From NCBI RefSeq assembly GCF_905171775.1, contig NC_053490.1, positions 517,023,854-517,087,853 on the forward strand: a stretch of 64,000 bases of DNA, given 5' to 3'. Within the stretch, counting starts at the first letter, position 1. Every line of letters begins with the position of its first letter. Below, in pieces: positions 34,403-64,000 of the stretch. The notes under the pieces were generated by a model, which did not search any database, was not told the DNA's origin, and was given only the letters and a program-made list of their open reading frames with translations. The position numbers were made by a program, and so were the translations under genes. Origin of the DNA: Rana temporaria (taxonomy: Eukaryota; Chordata; Amphibia; Anura; Ranidae).

Positions 34403-35197
34403 TCAAAACATGAGCTCTGGAATTTGAGTTAAAAGCCGTATGAGTACATATATAAATGACATAGCATGATATAACTATATTTTTATCATACTAGAGACCC
34501 TGACACGTTTCGACCTTGTCAGTAGAGGTCTTCTTCTGGGGGGGGGAGGAGGAGAGGCTCTAGAAAAAAGATACATTATCCAAGTAAAATTGTTCATGAA
34601 CCCAAAGCATTCTCAGCAGTGGTACCTATGCAATAATTATAGTGTTAATGTTAATAAATATATTTTTTTCTGTTAGCGGCTGAAGACTGTTACACACAAC
34701 CGTTATTAATGTCATGGAAAAAAAAGTTTTTCTCAACGTGATTCCTCTCAAGCCTGCCTTGCATACACATGATCGTGATAAAAAAAGCTCGAGCAAAGCG
34801 CGGTGACGTACAAAGCGTGCAACGGCACTATAAAGGGGAAGTTCCATTCGAATGGCGCCACCCTTTGGGCTGATTATGCAAATTTCCCTTCTCATAACTT
34901 GCTTCTGAGCATGCATGTTTTTTTCCCCATCATTAAAGCCTACACACGACTATTGTTCATGACATGAAAAACGAGGAGAAAAAATAGCAGGTTCTAAATT
35001 TTTTATGCCCATTTTTCCCGTTGAGAAAAATGCTCTGGAGCCTACACACGACCGTTTTTCACGACCAATTTAAAAAATGGCATTTATCTCGTCATGAAAA
35101 ACGGTCGCGTGTACGCGGCATTAGGCTTAAAAACTGCTTGAGGACCCAAACAGTCTTCAGCCGCTAACGGTAAATATATTTATTAACAATAACACTA

Positions 35198-36330
35198 TAC
35201 CGTATTTATCTGCGTATAACATGCACCTACATTTTAAGAGGGAAATTTCAGGAAAAATACTTTTTTAACTAAACAACTTTGAATTAAAATAAGGGGCAGT
35301 GCTCATCAATGCAGCCTGTTTTAGTGCGCATCTGCAGCCTGATCATTGCCCATCTGCAGCACATCTCACCAATGCAGCCTGATAAATGTGGCATGATCAA
35401 TGCCCATCCCATCATGCAGCCTTATCAATGCCCATCCCATCATGCAGCCTTATCAATGCCCATCTCATCATGCAGCCTTATCAATGCCCATCCCATCATG
35501 CAGCCTTATCCATGCCCATCTCATCATGCAGCCTTATCAATGCCCATCCCATCATGCAGCCTTATCAATGCCCATCCCATCATGCAGCCTTATCAATGCC
35601 CATCTCATCATGCAGCCTTATCAATGCCCATCCCATCATGCAGCCTTATCAATGCCCATCTCATCATGCAGCCTTATCAATGCCCATCCCATCATGCAGC
35701 CTTATCAATGCCCATCTCATCATGCAGCCTTATCAATGCCCATCTCATCATGCAGCCTTATCAATGCCCATCTCATAATGCAGCCTTATCAATGTCCCTT
35801 TTTAGCCTAAATACAACCTCACCAATAATGCAGCCTGGACAGTGCATGAAATCACAGAGCCGTCATCTCCTGTTCGGCTCTCTCACTCGGCTTTTACTCG
35901 GCAGTCACACACAGTCCCGCCTCCGCCATCGGCATTGGAACAGCTCCTGTGATAGACAGAACACTGGTCCAATGCCAGTGGCGGAGGCGGGACTGTGTGT
36001 GTGACGTGAGAGCCGAACAGGAGACGACGGCTCGTGAATTCCAGCTGTTCTGCTCTCACTCGGCAGTCACACACACACAGTCCCGCCTCCGCCATCGGCA
36101 TTGGACCAGCTCCTGTGATAGACAGAACACTGGTCTAATGCCAGTGGCGGAGGCGGGACTGTGTGTGTGACGCGAGAGCCGAGTGAGAGCCGAACAGGAG
36201 ATGACGGCTCGTGAATTACCGCTGTGTTCGTCCCGCTCCTTACCTTCCAAGGTACACTATCGGCGTATAACACGCACCCGCAATTTCCCCTCTATTTTCA
36301 GGTGTGTGTTATACGCCGATAAATACGGTA
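35198..36330. mobile_element. TA-flanked element CCGTATTTATC...GATAAATACGG with minisatellite
   Basis: The element proper is 35200-36328 (1129 bp). The ends are CCGTATTTATCTGCGTATAA and the mirrored TTATACGCCGATAAATACGG, flanked by TA. The left arm at 34617-34640 contains the unbroken site in reverse complement, so a TA duplication on insertion is shown directly. The interior holds a 28-bp array and two facing blocks near 35870-36200 (tggcggaggcgggactgtgt and its mirror). Confidence 0.9.
35308..35838. repeat. 28-bp minisatellite, about 17 units
   Basis: The unit is atgcagccttatcaatgccc plus atcccatc or atctcatc (28 bases). It is unrelated to the 28-bp unit at 25661. The 231-codon plus-strand frame is a 28-residue period read in three phases and continues a short way into flanking sequence; it is not a gene. 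Confidence 0.95.
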
Positions 36331-36342
36331 ATTATTGCATCT

Positions 36343-37741
36343 GTACCACTCAGTGCTGTGGAGTCGGAGTTGAGGAGTCGGAGGAGATTTGGGGTACCTG
36401 GAGTCGGAGTCGCCAAACAATGCACCGACTCCAACTCCTACTAAATTTAGATTGGAATTAAAAAAAAGCAAGTTTAAATGTCCCAATTCAAAGTTATAAT
36501 TAATGACTTCTCTACTGTAAGAATAAAGACCAATGCATGCAGTGCCTACCGTAACCGCAAAACGAACACGTTAAGTGACCGTGAAGAAGCATGCTTTTCA
36601 TGTGCTTCACTATATGGCACGCAACGCACAATTAGGAGCAGCAATACTTATACTTTCCATAGTGTTGTGTTCTGCTGTTACAGGGAACGCAGCGCCCATG
36701 GGTAACCTAGCCTCTCACTCATAAGGGATTAAGGGCCAAATCCACAAAAGGGATGCGACGGCATAACTGCTGTTACGCCGTCGTATTCCTGTTCCTAACT
36801 ATGGAACTGATCCACAGAATCAGTTTTCCATAGTTAGGCAGAAGATCCGGCATGTGTAAGGGACTTACACTGCCGGATCTTAGGATGCAGTACCGCATCC
36901 GCCGCTGGGGGCATTTCGTGTCGAAATGCCACCTCGGGTATGCAAATTAGCACTTACGGAGATCCACGAAGCTTTTCAGCTTCGTTTTTTCTCCGTAAGT
37001 TTTAGTTTGCAAACGCAAAATTAGGGCTGCTTTTACAAGGTGTAAAGTTAGTACACCATGTAAAAGTAGACCCTTCTGTCCAGCGACGCGATTTATTTAT
37101 TTATTTTTAATGTTTTTTTTCCCGCCGTATCTTTTTTTTTTTCCCAACGCAACTTTATTGACCCGACGCGATCCACAAAGCTCGGCGTAACGTAATTTCG
37201 CGCTATGCACGTCGGGAAAATGACGTCACGAGCATGCGCAGTACGGCCGGCGCGGGAGCGCGCCTCATTTAAATGGGAATCGCCCCCATTTGAAGAGGAA
37301 CGCCTTGCGCCGGCGGAATTTAAGTTACACAGCCCAAAATATCTAGGTAAATGCTTTGTGGATCGGGCACTTAGGTAGAAATTTTAAGGCAGTGTAACTT
37401 AAATGGAAAAAATTAAGTTACGCACGATCTTTGTGGATTATCCCCTAAGTAAATGTGTTTTTTTGCAGGACTAGAGACACTTGTATAAGTGAAGGGAATG
37501 GAGGGTCAATAGTTTAAGACTGAAGCTGTAAACCATTGGAAAAACTGCTGTCCTTCAGCTAAGGCTATAAAAACTTGTAAACTCCGATTGTTAGCTTAAA
37601 CTTTAAACATGACTATGGGATTCTCCTAGGGAAAATACATTTGCATATTAATACAGAGGAGTCGGAGTCGGGGAGTCGGAGGTACAAAAAAACTGAGGAG
37701 TCGGAACATTTATCTACCGACTCCACAGCCCTGGTACCACT
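36343..37741. mobile_element. hAT-like element, perfect duplication GTACCACT
   Basis: The element proper is 36351-37733 (1383 bp). It starts CAGTGCTGTGGAGTCGG and ends CCGACTCCACAGCCCTG. GTACCACT flanks both sides. Subterminal gaggagtcgga repeats occur near both ends. A GGCC-ended MITE (36733-37445, duplication TAA) is nested inside. Confidence 0.92.
36730..37448. mobile_element. GGGCC-ended palindromic MITE, 3-bp duplication TAA
   Basis: The element proper is 36733-37445. It starts GGGCCAAATCCACAAA and ends TTTGTGGATTATCCCC, flanked by TAA. It is a divergent member of the GGCC family, nested in the hAT-like element at 36351-37733. Confidence 0.8.
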
Positions 37742-38177
37742 GCCGAGAATGCTTTGGTTTCGTGAACAATTTTACTTGTATAATGTATCTTTTTCTAGAG
37801 TCTCTCCTCCTTTCCCCCCAGAAGAAGACCTCTACTGACAAGGTCGAAACGCGTCGGGATCTCTAGTATGATCAAAATATAGTTATATCATGCTATGTCA
37901 TTTATATATGTACTCATACGGCTGTATCCTGATGTATATGCTTTTAACTCAAATTCCAGAGCTCATGTTTTAAAATAAATTGATGTTCTCTGTGTGGAAC
38001 TTTTTTCAATTAAAATATTTTTTGATATAATATATATAGTATTAATTTCTGGCTGAAAACTTAAACCCCCCTGGGAATTTTTTTTTCCAATCCATGATTA
38101 CTTCGGGAGTTTAGCGCCTTTAAACTCATCACAGTATCGCTTTTTTCTTTCTGAGAGTCACCATATTTCCTGATAAA

Positions 38178-38708
38178 TACCGTATTTATCGCGGTATAAC
38201 GCGCTCCCGCGTATACCGCGCACCCCTAAAGTTGTTTTTGTACTTACAGTTTTGGTGTCTTGCGCGGCGTCCATTGGCGGCCTCGTCGGGTCCGGCGTTC
38301 GTCTGCGGCTTCGGGTGTCCTCTTCATCGGGTCCGGCGTCCTTCTGCGGCTTCGGGTGTCCTCTTCGTCGGGTCCGGCGTCCTTCTGCGGCATCCTCGCG
38401 TCCTCCCTGCTCGTTTCCCGTGCCGAGTTTGAATACTGCGCCGACATATACAGAGCGCAGTACACTCGTGTATTGTCGACAATGCTCGGCAACTCTCACG
38501 CTGACGTCCTGTACGTCCAGGACGTGAGCGCGGAAGGTGCCGAGACTGCCCGACTATACCCGAGTGTACTGTGCTCGGTATATGTCGGCGCAGTATTCAA
38601 AACTCGGGAAAAAATGGGAAAGCGGGTATCGGCGTATACCGCGCACCCACGATTTTGCCCTGATTTTCAGGGCAAAAAAGTGCGCGGTATACGCCGATAA
38701 ATACGGTA
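38178..38708. mobile_element. TA-flanked element, second copy
   Basis: The element proper is 38180-38706 (527 bp). It starts CCGTATTTATCGCGGTATA and ends CGCCGATAAATACGG, flanked by TA. The inner repeats cgggtgtcctcttc(a/g)tcggg are partly duplicated near 38310-38370. Confidence 0.87.
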
Positions 38709-38992
38709 ATAACAGAACACACTTTTCCTCTTTCTCTAATACCATCTATTTAATAAGCTGGTATTGCCTGTATTTACGGATCTTTTATTTTTCCATATTG
38801 AAGCTTACTGTCTACACTATTAACAAACAGAAATAAACTGTTTACTAGTCCTGGGGATTTATCAGCAGTCATTTGTTGTCCATTATGTATGTACAGACAC
38901 GTCGCATTTCATCAGTAAATCGGCTCTGGTCTTACTTTGGTTTGGTTTGGATACAACAAGAGTTGAAATTCATTTTCTTTTTATTATAACAG
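38709..38992. other. ABCG1 intron sequence before first visible exon
   Basis: No repeat border is seen. It ends with a pyrimidine-rich tract and AG at 38991-38992, the acceptor of the first visible exon. Confidence 0.6.
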
Positions 38993-59702
<20,710 letters not shown>

Positions 59703-59803
59703 TGAATTATTCTTGTGGGTCAGTCTTTATTGACTGTGATCAACTCATGGGAACCAGTGAGTACACTTACCAGTAATCTTGTGTGGAGAATATGCAGGAG
59801 AAC

Positions 59804-60523
59804 ACTGGGCCAGACTCACGTACTTGCGCTGCGGCTTAACGTATCCCCTTTACGTTACACCGCCGCAAGTTTTCATCGTAAGTGCTTGATTCACAAAGCA
59901 CTTGCGTGTAAACTTGCGGCGGCGTAGCGTAAAGCCGTCCGGCGCAGGCCCGCCTAATTCAAATGGGGCGTGTACCATTTAAATTAGGCGCGTTCCCGCG
60001 CCGGACGTACTGCGCATGCCCTGTTTTGAAATTTCCCGCCGTGCTTTGCGCGAAATGACGTCGCCCCGACGTAATTTTTTGAACGGCGACGTGCGTTACG
60101 TCCTTTTGTATTCCCGGACGACTTACACTAAAAAAATAATAATTTGAAATTCGACGCGGGAACGACGGCCATACTTTAACATGGGCTGTCTATTGTTACG
60201 CCACCTAAATAGCAGCCGTAACTTTGCGACGCGAAAAGCCGACTAGCGACGACGTAAGAGAATGCGACGAACGCGCGTACCTTTGTGGATCGCCGTAAAC
60301 AGCTAATTAGCATACCCGACGCGGAAAACGACGCAAACTCCACCCAGCGGCCGCCGAAGTATTGCATCCTAAGATACGAAGCCGTACGCCTGTCGGATCT
60401 TAGCCAAATGCAGTTGTATCTTTGTTTGTGAATTACAAATAAAGATACGCCGCGGCAAATTTGAAAGTACGCCGGAGTATCAGCAGATACTCCGGCGTAC
60501 TTCTTCTCTGAATCTGGCCCACT
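59804..60523. mobile_element. GGCC-ended palindromic MITE, duplication ACT
   Basis: The element proper is 59807-60520 (714 bp). It starts GGGCCAGACTCACG and ends CTGAATCTGGCCC, flanked by ACT on both sides. Confidence 0.88.
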
Positions 60524-60626
60524 ATTCTCAAGAGTGGGAGACATGTTGAGGGGTTATTCACTAAAACTGGAGAGTGCAAAACCAGAACCTAGAAACCAAT
60601 CAGCTTCCAGGTTTCATTTTCAAAGC

Positions 60627-61254
60627 TTAAAGCGGAGGTTCACCCAAATAACATCTATATCAGACCAACTTCTTTATACTTCTAACATGTACAGTCCGCA
60701 ATTTTTTTTCTTTTTACACTGTACATATTGTATAATCTTTATTTGTAATCTGGCTTCCGGGTACTCCTCCCCGCGGGAGTAGGCGTTTCCAAGCTGACGT
60801 CCTTTCAGAAAAAGTTCACCCTGGCGGATAAGGCCCCGCCCCCCGTATTGCGTAGGCGCGTCACGCGTTCCGAAAGAAGCTGAACATGAAGAAGCTCTAC
60901 ACGGCTCCTAGTCGGTGCGCAGGCGCCGTATAGAGCCGACTCGCAGCTCTGCATGTTCGGCTTCTTTCGGAAACGCCGTGACTCGGACGCGCCTACGCAA
61001 TACGGGGGGCTGGGCCTTATCCGCCGGGGTGAACTTTTTCTGAAAGGACGTCAATCATCTGGGCGACCTCCCAGAGGACATTCCTCCTCAGCTTGGAAAC
61101 GCCTACTCCCGCGGGGAGAAGTACCCGGAAGCCAGATTGCAAATAAAGATTATGCGGTATTTACAGCGTAAAAAAAAAAAGGCGGACTGTACATGTTAGA
61201 AGTATAAAGAAGTTGGTCTGATATAAATGTTATTTCGGTGAACCTCCGCTTTAA
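60627..61254. mobile_element. TTAA element, near-perfect long palindrome
   Basis: It is flanked by TTAA. The left arm agcggaggttcacccaaata and onward (accaacttctttatacttct) is mirrored at the right over more than 100 bases at each end. Inner arms ggcttccgggtactcctccc and their mirror are also present. Confidence 0.88.
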
Positions 61255-61763
61255 AGGAGTTGTAAAGGAAAACTATTTTTTTTCCCTAAATATCTTCCTT
61301 TACCTTAGTGCAGTCCTCCTTCACTTACCTCATCCTTCCATTTTGCTTTTAAATGTCCTTATTTCTTCTGAGAAATCCTCACTTCCAGTTCTTCTGTCTG
61401 TAACTCCACACAGTACTGCAAGGTTTTCTCCCTGGTGTGGAGTGTCGTGCTCGCCCCTTCCCTTGGACTACGGGAGAGTCAGGACACTCTCTTGGTTGAA
61501 GATAGAGAAATAAGCTGTGTGTTAGTGGGCGTCCTGACTCTCCTGTAGTTCAAGGAGGGGGCGAGCACGACACTCCACACCAGGGAGAAAGCCTTGCATT
61601 ACTGTGTGGAGTTACAGACAGAAGAACAGGAAGTGAGGATTTCTCAGAAGAAAGAAGGACATTTAAAAGCAAAATGGAAAGATGAGGTAAGTGAAGGAGG
61701 ACTGCACTAAGGTAAAGGAAGCTATTTAGGAAAAAAATAATTGTACCTTTACAACCTTTTTAA
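61251..61763. mobile_element. TTAA element, intact palindrome; empty site for 17905
   Basis: It is flanked by TTAA at 61251-61254 and 61760-61763. The left half 61255-61500 is mirrored by 61530-61759. Position 61349-61352 is the unoccupied TTAA that is filled in the 17825 copy. Confidence 0.9.
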
Positions 61764-61916
61764 TTCAACAAGCTGAAGCTGATTGGCTACACAGCTTCAC
61801 CAGATTCTGAGTGCTCCAGTTTTAGTAAATCTCTATCATTATGTCCTTCTGTTCTGCGAATTGAGCAGAAATAAAAAATGTTCATTCGGCTATTTTCTCT
61901 CGTAAGCGAATATTTT

Positions 61917-63185
61917 TTAACCACTTCCGCCCCTGAAGATTTGGCTGCCCAAGGATCGGGCCATTTTTTTTGCGATACGGCACTGCGTCGCTTTAACTGA
62001 CAATTGCGCGGTCGTGCGACGATGTACCCAAACAAACTTGATGTCCTTTTTTTCCCACAAATTGAGCTTTATTTTGGTGGTATTTGATCACCTCTGCGTT
62101 TTTTTTTTTTTGGCGCTATAAACAAAAAAAGAGCGACAATTTAGAAAAAAACACAATATCTTTTACTTATTGCTATAATAAATATCCCAATTTAAAAAAG
62201 CGTCTACAAACTACGGGAAAGATTTATGGCGTTTTTATTTTTTTATTTTTTACTAGTAATGTAGGGTGACCAGATATCCCCGGTTTCAGGGGACAGTCCC
62301 CGGATTGAGGACACTGTCCCCACCCCAAATCTGTCCCCAGTTTTGTCCCCGGATTGGATTTGAACAGGGGCTGGGGCAATTTCAAAGATAATTAGTGCAG
62401 AATTAAAAAAAATCAGAATTACACCCCCCCACCCTGCCGCTCCTACTAGCTTAGGGGGTGTATTTTTTTCCATTATCTGTGCCCCTTTCTGATGATCATG
62501 TGCTGGTTGGAAGCAGAGGGAATATTTCTTCAGCTCCGCTCACATGTTCTTCTGCCTTGGCTCAAATCCTGGCCAGCCGCCTGCCTACTTATCTCCTTGC
62601 CTTCCCTGGCGGAGTGATCTTCCTCCACTCCCCACCCAGTAGTAGCCGGGGGTCCGGAGAGTAAGACTTGACGGGCTGTGAGGCGGGCGGCAACGGGCAG
62701 AAAGTCGCTGATTGCTGCCATTACTAGTAAAACAAAAAAAATATGTCCTCGGATTTCATTAAAAAAATCTGGTCACCTTATAGTAATGGCAGTGATCTGC
62801 ATTTTTTTTTTTTTGGCGGTATTGCGACATTGTAGTGGACAGGTCGGACACCTTTGACACATTTTTGGGACCATTGACATTTACAGAGCGATCAGTGCTA
62901 TAAATATGCACTGATTACTGTGCACATGTCACTGGCAGGGAGGGGGTTAACACTAGAGAGCGATCAAGGGGTTAAATGTGTTCCCTAGTGTGTGTTCTAA
63001 CTGTGGGGGGAAGGAGACTCACTATAGGAGATGACAGATTGTGTTTTCTACTTTCTAGAAAGACACGATCTGTCCTTCTCTCCTTAGACAGCACATGGAT
63101 TTGTGTGTTTCCTGGGCAAAGCCGTATATATATATGGGATTTCGCCCAGGAGAGCCATTCTGCCACAGTATATCTGCGTGGTTAA
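61917..63185. mobile_element. TTAA-flanked element with nested hAT-like insertion
   Basis: TTAA at 61917-61920 and 63182-63185 enclose ends CCACTTCCGCCCC and ATCTGCGTGG. The 5' part is homologous to 17920-18250. A hAT-like element sits at 62262-62780. Confidence 0.85.
62254..62788. mobile_element. hAT-like element, perfect duplication TAGTAATG
   Basis: The element proper is 62262-62780 (519 bp). It starts TAGGGTGACCAGAT and ends ATCTGGTCACCTTA, 13 of 14 bases mirrored. TAGTAATG flanks both sides. It has a run of ccccgg motifs near the left end. Confidence 0.93.
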
Positions 63186-63253
63186 TTTTGGAGAGTAGTA
63201 ATGTACCACATTAATTGCCCCTAGATGGAGCCGTGGAGCACAGTAAATACATA

Positions 63254-63884
63254 GGCCCAGATTCACAGAGTGTGGGCGCACATTACGCCGCTGTAGCGCA
63301 AACGCCGTACGCCACGCCGGCGTAGCGCAGAGAGGCAAGCATTGAATTCAGCAAGCCAGTGCTCCCAACGCTGTGCCAGCATGGCGTGGGATTCGAAGGC
63401 GTACGCCGGCGTAGGTGGAAGTGGGCATGACCCATGCAAATGAGGTGTGACCCCATGCAAATGATGGGCCGACCGCCAGACAGATACGTATCACGAACTG
63501 CGCATGCGCCGTGACGTGGACGTATCCCCCTGCGCCTGCTCACAACCACGTCGGAACAACTGCCTAAACTACGCCGGATCACTGCGTACGGCGTGAACGT
63601 AACCTACGCCCAGCCAGACACGCGTCCAAGGTAAAATACGCCGGCTTGTGTTCCCTGGTGCAGACCTTTGCATGTCTGGTGCTGGGTTACACCTCCTTTA
63701 TGGGGAATAACTTTACGCTGGACGTACAACTTACGCGCACATTGCGTAGCCTGCGTCGGGCGCATGCAGGTTCGTGAATCGCTGTATTTCCCTCATTTGC
63801 ATGTTTGAATGGCTAATCAATGGGAGCGGCACCATGCTCCCAGCCTAAATGTACGCCCACCCTACGCCCAAGATACGTCGGCGG
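63254..63884. mobile_element. GGCC-ended MITE, right end missing
   Basis: It starts GGCCCAGATTCACAGAG and follows the family interior closely (compare 39450 and 44949 in reverse complement). It loses similarity near 63884. Confidence 0.8.
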
Positions 63885-64000
63885 GGTGTAGCCTGGTTTA
63901 TGCAGCGCTTTACATTGTAGAAACCTTGTGGACGGCCTTTCCAGAAGAGTTGAAGCTGTTATAGCTGCAAAGGGCGGGGCCAACTCAATATTGAACCCTA

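Larger units (their letters stand above)
34404..37980. mobile_element. Long palindromic element with at least four nested elements
   Basis: The left arm 34404-34697 (aaaacatgagctctggaatt and onward, including gtttcgaccttgtcagtaga) is mirrored by three right-arm pieces: 35143-35199, 36329-36350 and 37734-37980. The gaps between the right-arm pieces are later insertions at 35200-36328 and 36351-37733. The centre (34700-35142) carries a further tacacacgac-type palindrome. Confidence 0.82.
60545..61840. mobile_element. Palindromic repeat holding two abutting TTAA elements
   Basis: The outer arms are 60548-60626 (cactaaaactggagagtgca ... caatcagcttcc) and 61764-61840 (agctgattggct ... tgctccagttttagtaaat). 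Between them lie elements 60631-61250 (AGCGGAGGTTCACC ends) and 61255-61759 (AGGAGTTGTAAAGG ends). The TTAA at 61251-61254 serves both. Confidence 0.85.

Noticed and set aside
35309..36004. 231-codon plus-strand open frame
   Set aside because: It is a 28-bp tandem array inside a TA-type transposon, with frame-cycling periodicity of 28 residues.
1..38992. Upstream ABCG1 exons
   Set aside because: I looked for the expected residues before GYKTLL and for a start exon and found none. They are probably left of the window or too diverged to recognise by eye.

Overview
The window is vertebrate nuclear DNA. It holds the middle of one protein-coding gene inside a dense mass of repeats. Nine exons of an ABC half-transporter, almost certainly ABCG1 (a sterol exporter), lie on the + strand between 38993 and 59688. 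All nine have canonical GT-AG borders and together read 1104 coding bases in one continuous frame. They cover the nucleotide-binding domain from just before Walker A to the second membrane helix. The 5' exons and the remaining 3' exons are not visible here. A ranid-type frog (Rana, Pelophylax or Lithobates group) is my inference from the style and density of the repeats; it was not measured.

Layout: 1-38992 has no recognised exon and is upstream or 5'-intron sequence. It holds a 71-bp satellite (1-1325) and minisatellites with units of 22, 35, 34, 42, 28, 31 and 28 bp. Between them lie many short non-autonomous DNA transposons, often inserted into one another. From 38993 to 64000 the ABCG1 exons are separated by introns made largely of the same families.

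Four transposon styles can be told apart from their borders. (1) TTAA-flanked elements, ends CCACTT...AAGTGG and relatives, piggyBac-like. (2) hAT-like elements with 8-bp target duplications, several of them perfect. (3) GGCC-ended palindromic MITEs with 3-bp duplications, PIF/Harbinger-like. (4) Elements ending CCGTATTTATC...GATAAATACGG at TA sites. Two Tc1-like transposase remnants are also readable. In five places the window contains its own unoccupied site or a clean nested insertion, so target duplications can be proven without outside data.

The most unusual pattern is that several hAT-like elements, and one TA element, carry private minisatellite arrays of unrelated sequence. Most array periods are not multiples of three, so the long reading frames across them (up to 504 codons) are frame-cycling artefacts and not genes. 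I found no RNA gene, CRISPR array, intact transposase or viral gene.
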